From assembly GCF_005048855.1 (NCBI RefSeq), contig NZ_SUME01000003.1, positions 372,001 through 436,000 of the forward strand: a DNA stretch of 64,000 bases. Reading direction: 5' to 3'. Positions 63,280-64,000 of the stretch are shown here, in pieces (positions within the stretch are counted from its first letter, which is position 1; every line of letters starts with the position of its first letter). Both the position numbers and the translations under genes were made by a program. The notes under the pieces are model-generated. The model did no database searches and was not told the DNA's origin. It worked only from the letters and a program-made list of their open reading frames with translations. The DNA is from Sphingobacterium olei. GTDB taxonomy: Bacteria; Bacteroidota; Bacteroidia; Sphingobacteriales; Sphingobacteriaceae.

Positions 63280-64000
63280 ATGCGTAAAGGTATAATAGAA
63301 AATGAATACAGTAAGCCCGAGGAGAATAATTCTTCTTTTGCCAAGCGTTTCTGGATTTATCAAAAAGAACGTTTTCCGTTTCTCGGACATGGCATATTGG
63401 TTGTCGCGTTTAGCTTCTCTGCTATTTCCTATAGCAGAATATGTCGCGGTGCAGAAGGATTTGTAAATTGGACAACATTCCTCATTGGTGTCTTTACGAC
63501 AATTTCCTTGTTTTTCCTGGTTCGGATCTTTGATGAATTCAAAGACGCAGAAGAAGACGCTGCATACCGGAAAGAGCTCCCTGTGCCCAGAGGTTTAATC
63601 TCTTTTGGTGAACTTAAAGTTATAGGGATTGTACTTGCTATCCTGCAGGTTGTACTGAATTGGCTTTTCTTTCCAAAAATGCTCTTTCTTTACGCGGTAG
63701 TCATTATTTACCTGTGCCTAATGGGCAAAGAGTTTTTTATTCCATCGTGGTTAAAAAAGCATCAATTCTGGTATGTAGTTTCGCATATGTTCATTATCCC
63801 ATTAATCGATATCTATGCAAGTGGCTTGGACTGGTTACTAGCCGACGTCCCTGCACCTCATGGACTTGTTTTCTTTTTTGCAGTCTCATACATGAATGGT
63901 ATCGTGCTCGAAATTGGGCGTAAGGTACGCAGCCCCCAGGATGAAAAAGTCGGGGTATTGACATATTCTGGTATGCTGGGAACGGATAAATCTGTAAAAT
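63280..64000 (+). CDS. UbiA-family membrane prenyltransferase (C-terminus cut by window edge)
   Basis: The reading frame is open from the ATG at 63280 to the window end (240 codons). At least six membrane helices are visible. The first aspartate motif D85-x3-D89-x3-D93 lies in RIFDEFKDAEEDAAYR and is followed by PVPRGLISFGEL, the normal UbiA arrangement. The second motif region is EIGRKVRSPQDEKVGVLTYS (211-230). Such enzymes transfer a prenyl or related diphosphate-activated group to an acceptor inside the membrane; the substrates are unknown. It is tightly coupled to the HMG-CoA reductase gene, 10 bp apart. Confidence 0.88.
   Translation, partial: MRKGIIENEYSKPEENNSSFAKRFWIYQKERFPFLGHGILVVAFSFSAISYSRICRGAEGFVNWTTFLIGVFTTISLFFLVRIFDEFKDAEEDAAYRKELPVPRGLISFGELKVIGIVLAILQVVLNWLFFPKMLFLYAVVIIYLCLMGKEFFIPSWLKKHQFWYVVSHMFIIPLIDIYASGLDWLLADVPAPHGLVFFFAVSYMNGIVLEIGRKVRSPQDEKVGVLTYSGMLGTDKSVK

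Overview
The window is a chromosomal segment from a member of the Bacteroidota, most likely Sphingobacteriaceae (Sphingobacterium/Pedobacter-like). Three things point there. Promoters repeatedly fit the Bacteroidota vegetative consensus (TTTG, 18-21 bp, TAnnTTTG). The gene order tRNA-Thr/Tyr/Gly/Thr - tuf - tRNA-Trp - secE - nusG - rplKAJL - rpoBC is typical of the phylum, as is an ATP synthase operon (atpB-E-F-H-A-G) without atpD/atpC. Proteins such as the large IspG, a DUF4397 lipoprotein and an orphan T9SS-like C-terminal domain are also characteristic. It is mostly core genome; I see no insertion sequence, prophage, integron or CRISPR array.

Region by region. 1-8635: a tripartite export module (FtsX-type ABC permease, ABC ATPase, membrane-fusion adaptor on the minus strand; TolC-like channel on the plus strand) joined to an NtrC-type sigma-54 activator and a histidine kinase. 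The 338-bp divergent intergenic region carries two oppositely oriented sigma-54-like promoters and two near-identical activator-site candidates, so the module looks self-controlled. 8636-10926: a shrunken methyltransferase-like relic, a BamA/Omp85-type barrel and a tRNA-operon leader. 10927-24425: translation and transcription block in several separately promoted units. 24439-30764: hexuronate catabolism (Eda, KdgK; divergently an SDR mannonate oxidoreductase, UxuA, an ExuT-like transporter; a LacI regulator). 30821-36259: LolA, FtsK, a DUF4397 lipoprotein, TyrRS. 36350-40726: AcpH-like phosphodiesterase, APC permease, KUP potassium transporter. 40944-44370: T9SS-domain-only protein, IspG, LiaF-like membrane protein. 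44592-53301: MlaE/MlaF, an RlmI-like methyltransferase, a 606-residue uncharacterised cysteine-rich protein, PurU, ParE, an outer-membrane barrel, a cupin. 53592-61655: PIF1-like helicase and the ATP synthase operon. 61989-64000: class I HMG-CoA reductase followed by a UbiA-type membrane prenyltransferase, cut by the window end.

The most interesting points are the sigma-54-controlled exporter with its intramembrane-type kinase, and the HMG-CoA reductase-UbiA pair. The pair sits behind a perfect 13-bp inverted repeat in a genome that also encodes IspG of the MEP pathway, so the reductase is not obviously needed for general isoprenoid supply. Several start codons are moved downstream here because a good -7 promoter box lies inside or after the longest possible reading frame. 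In at least two cases (PIF1-like helicase, ispG) this predicts a nearly leaderless mRNA.
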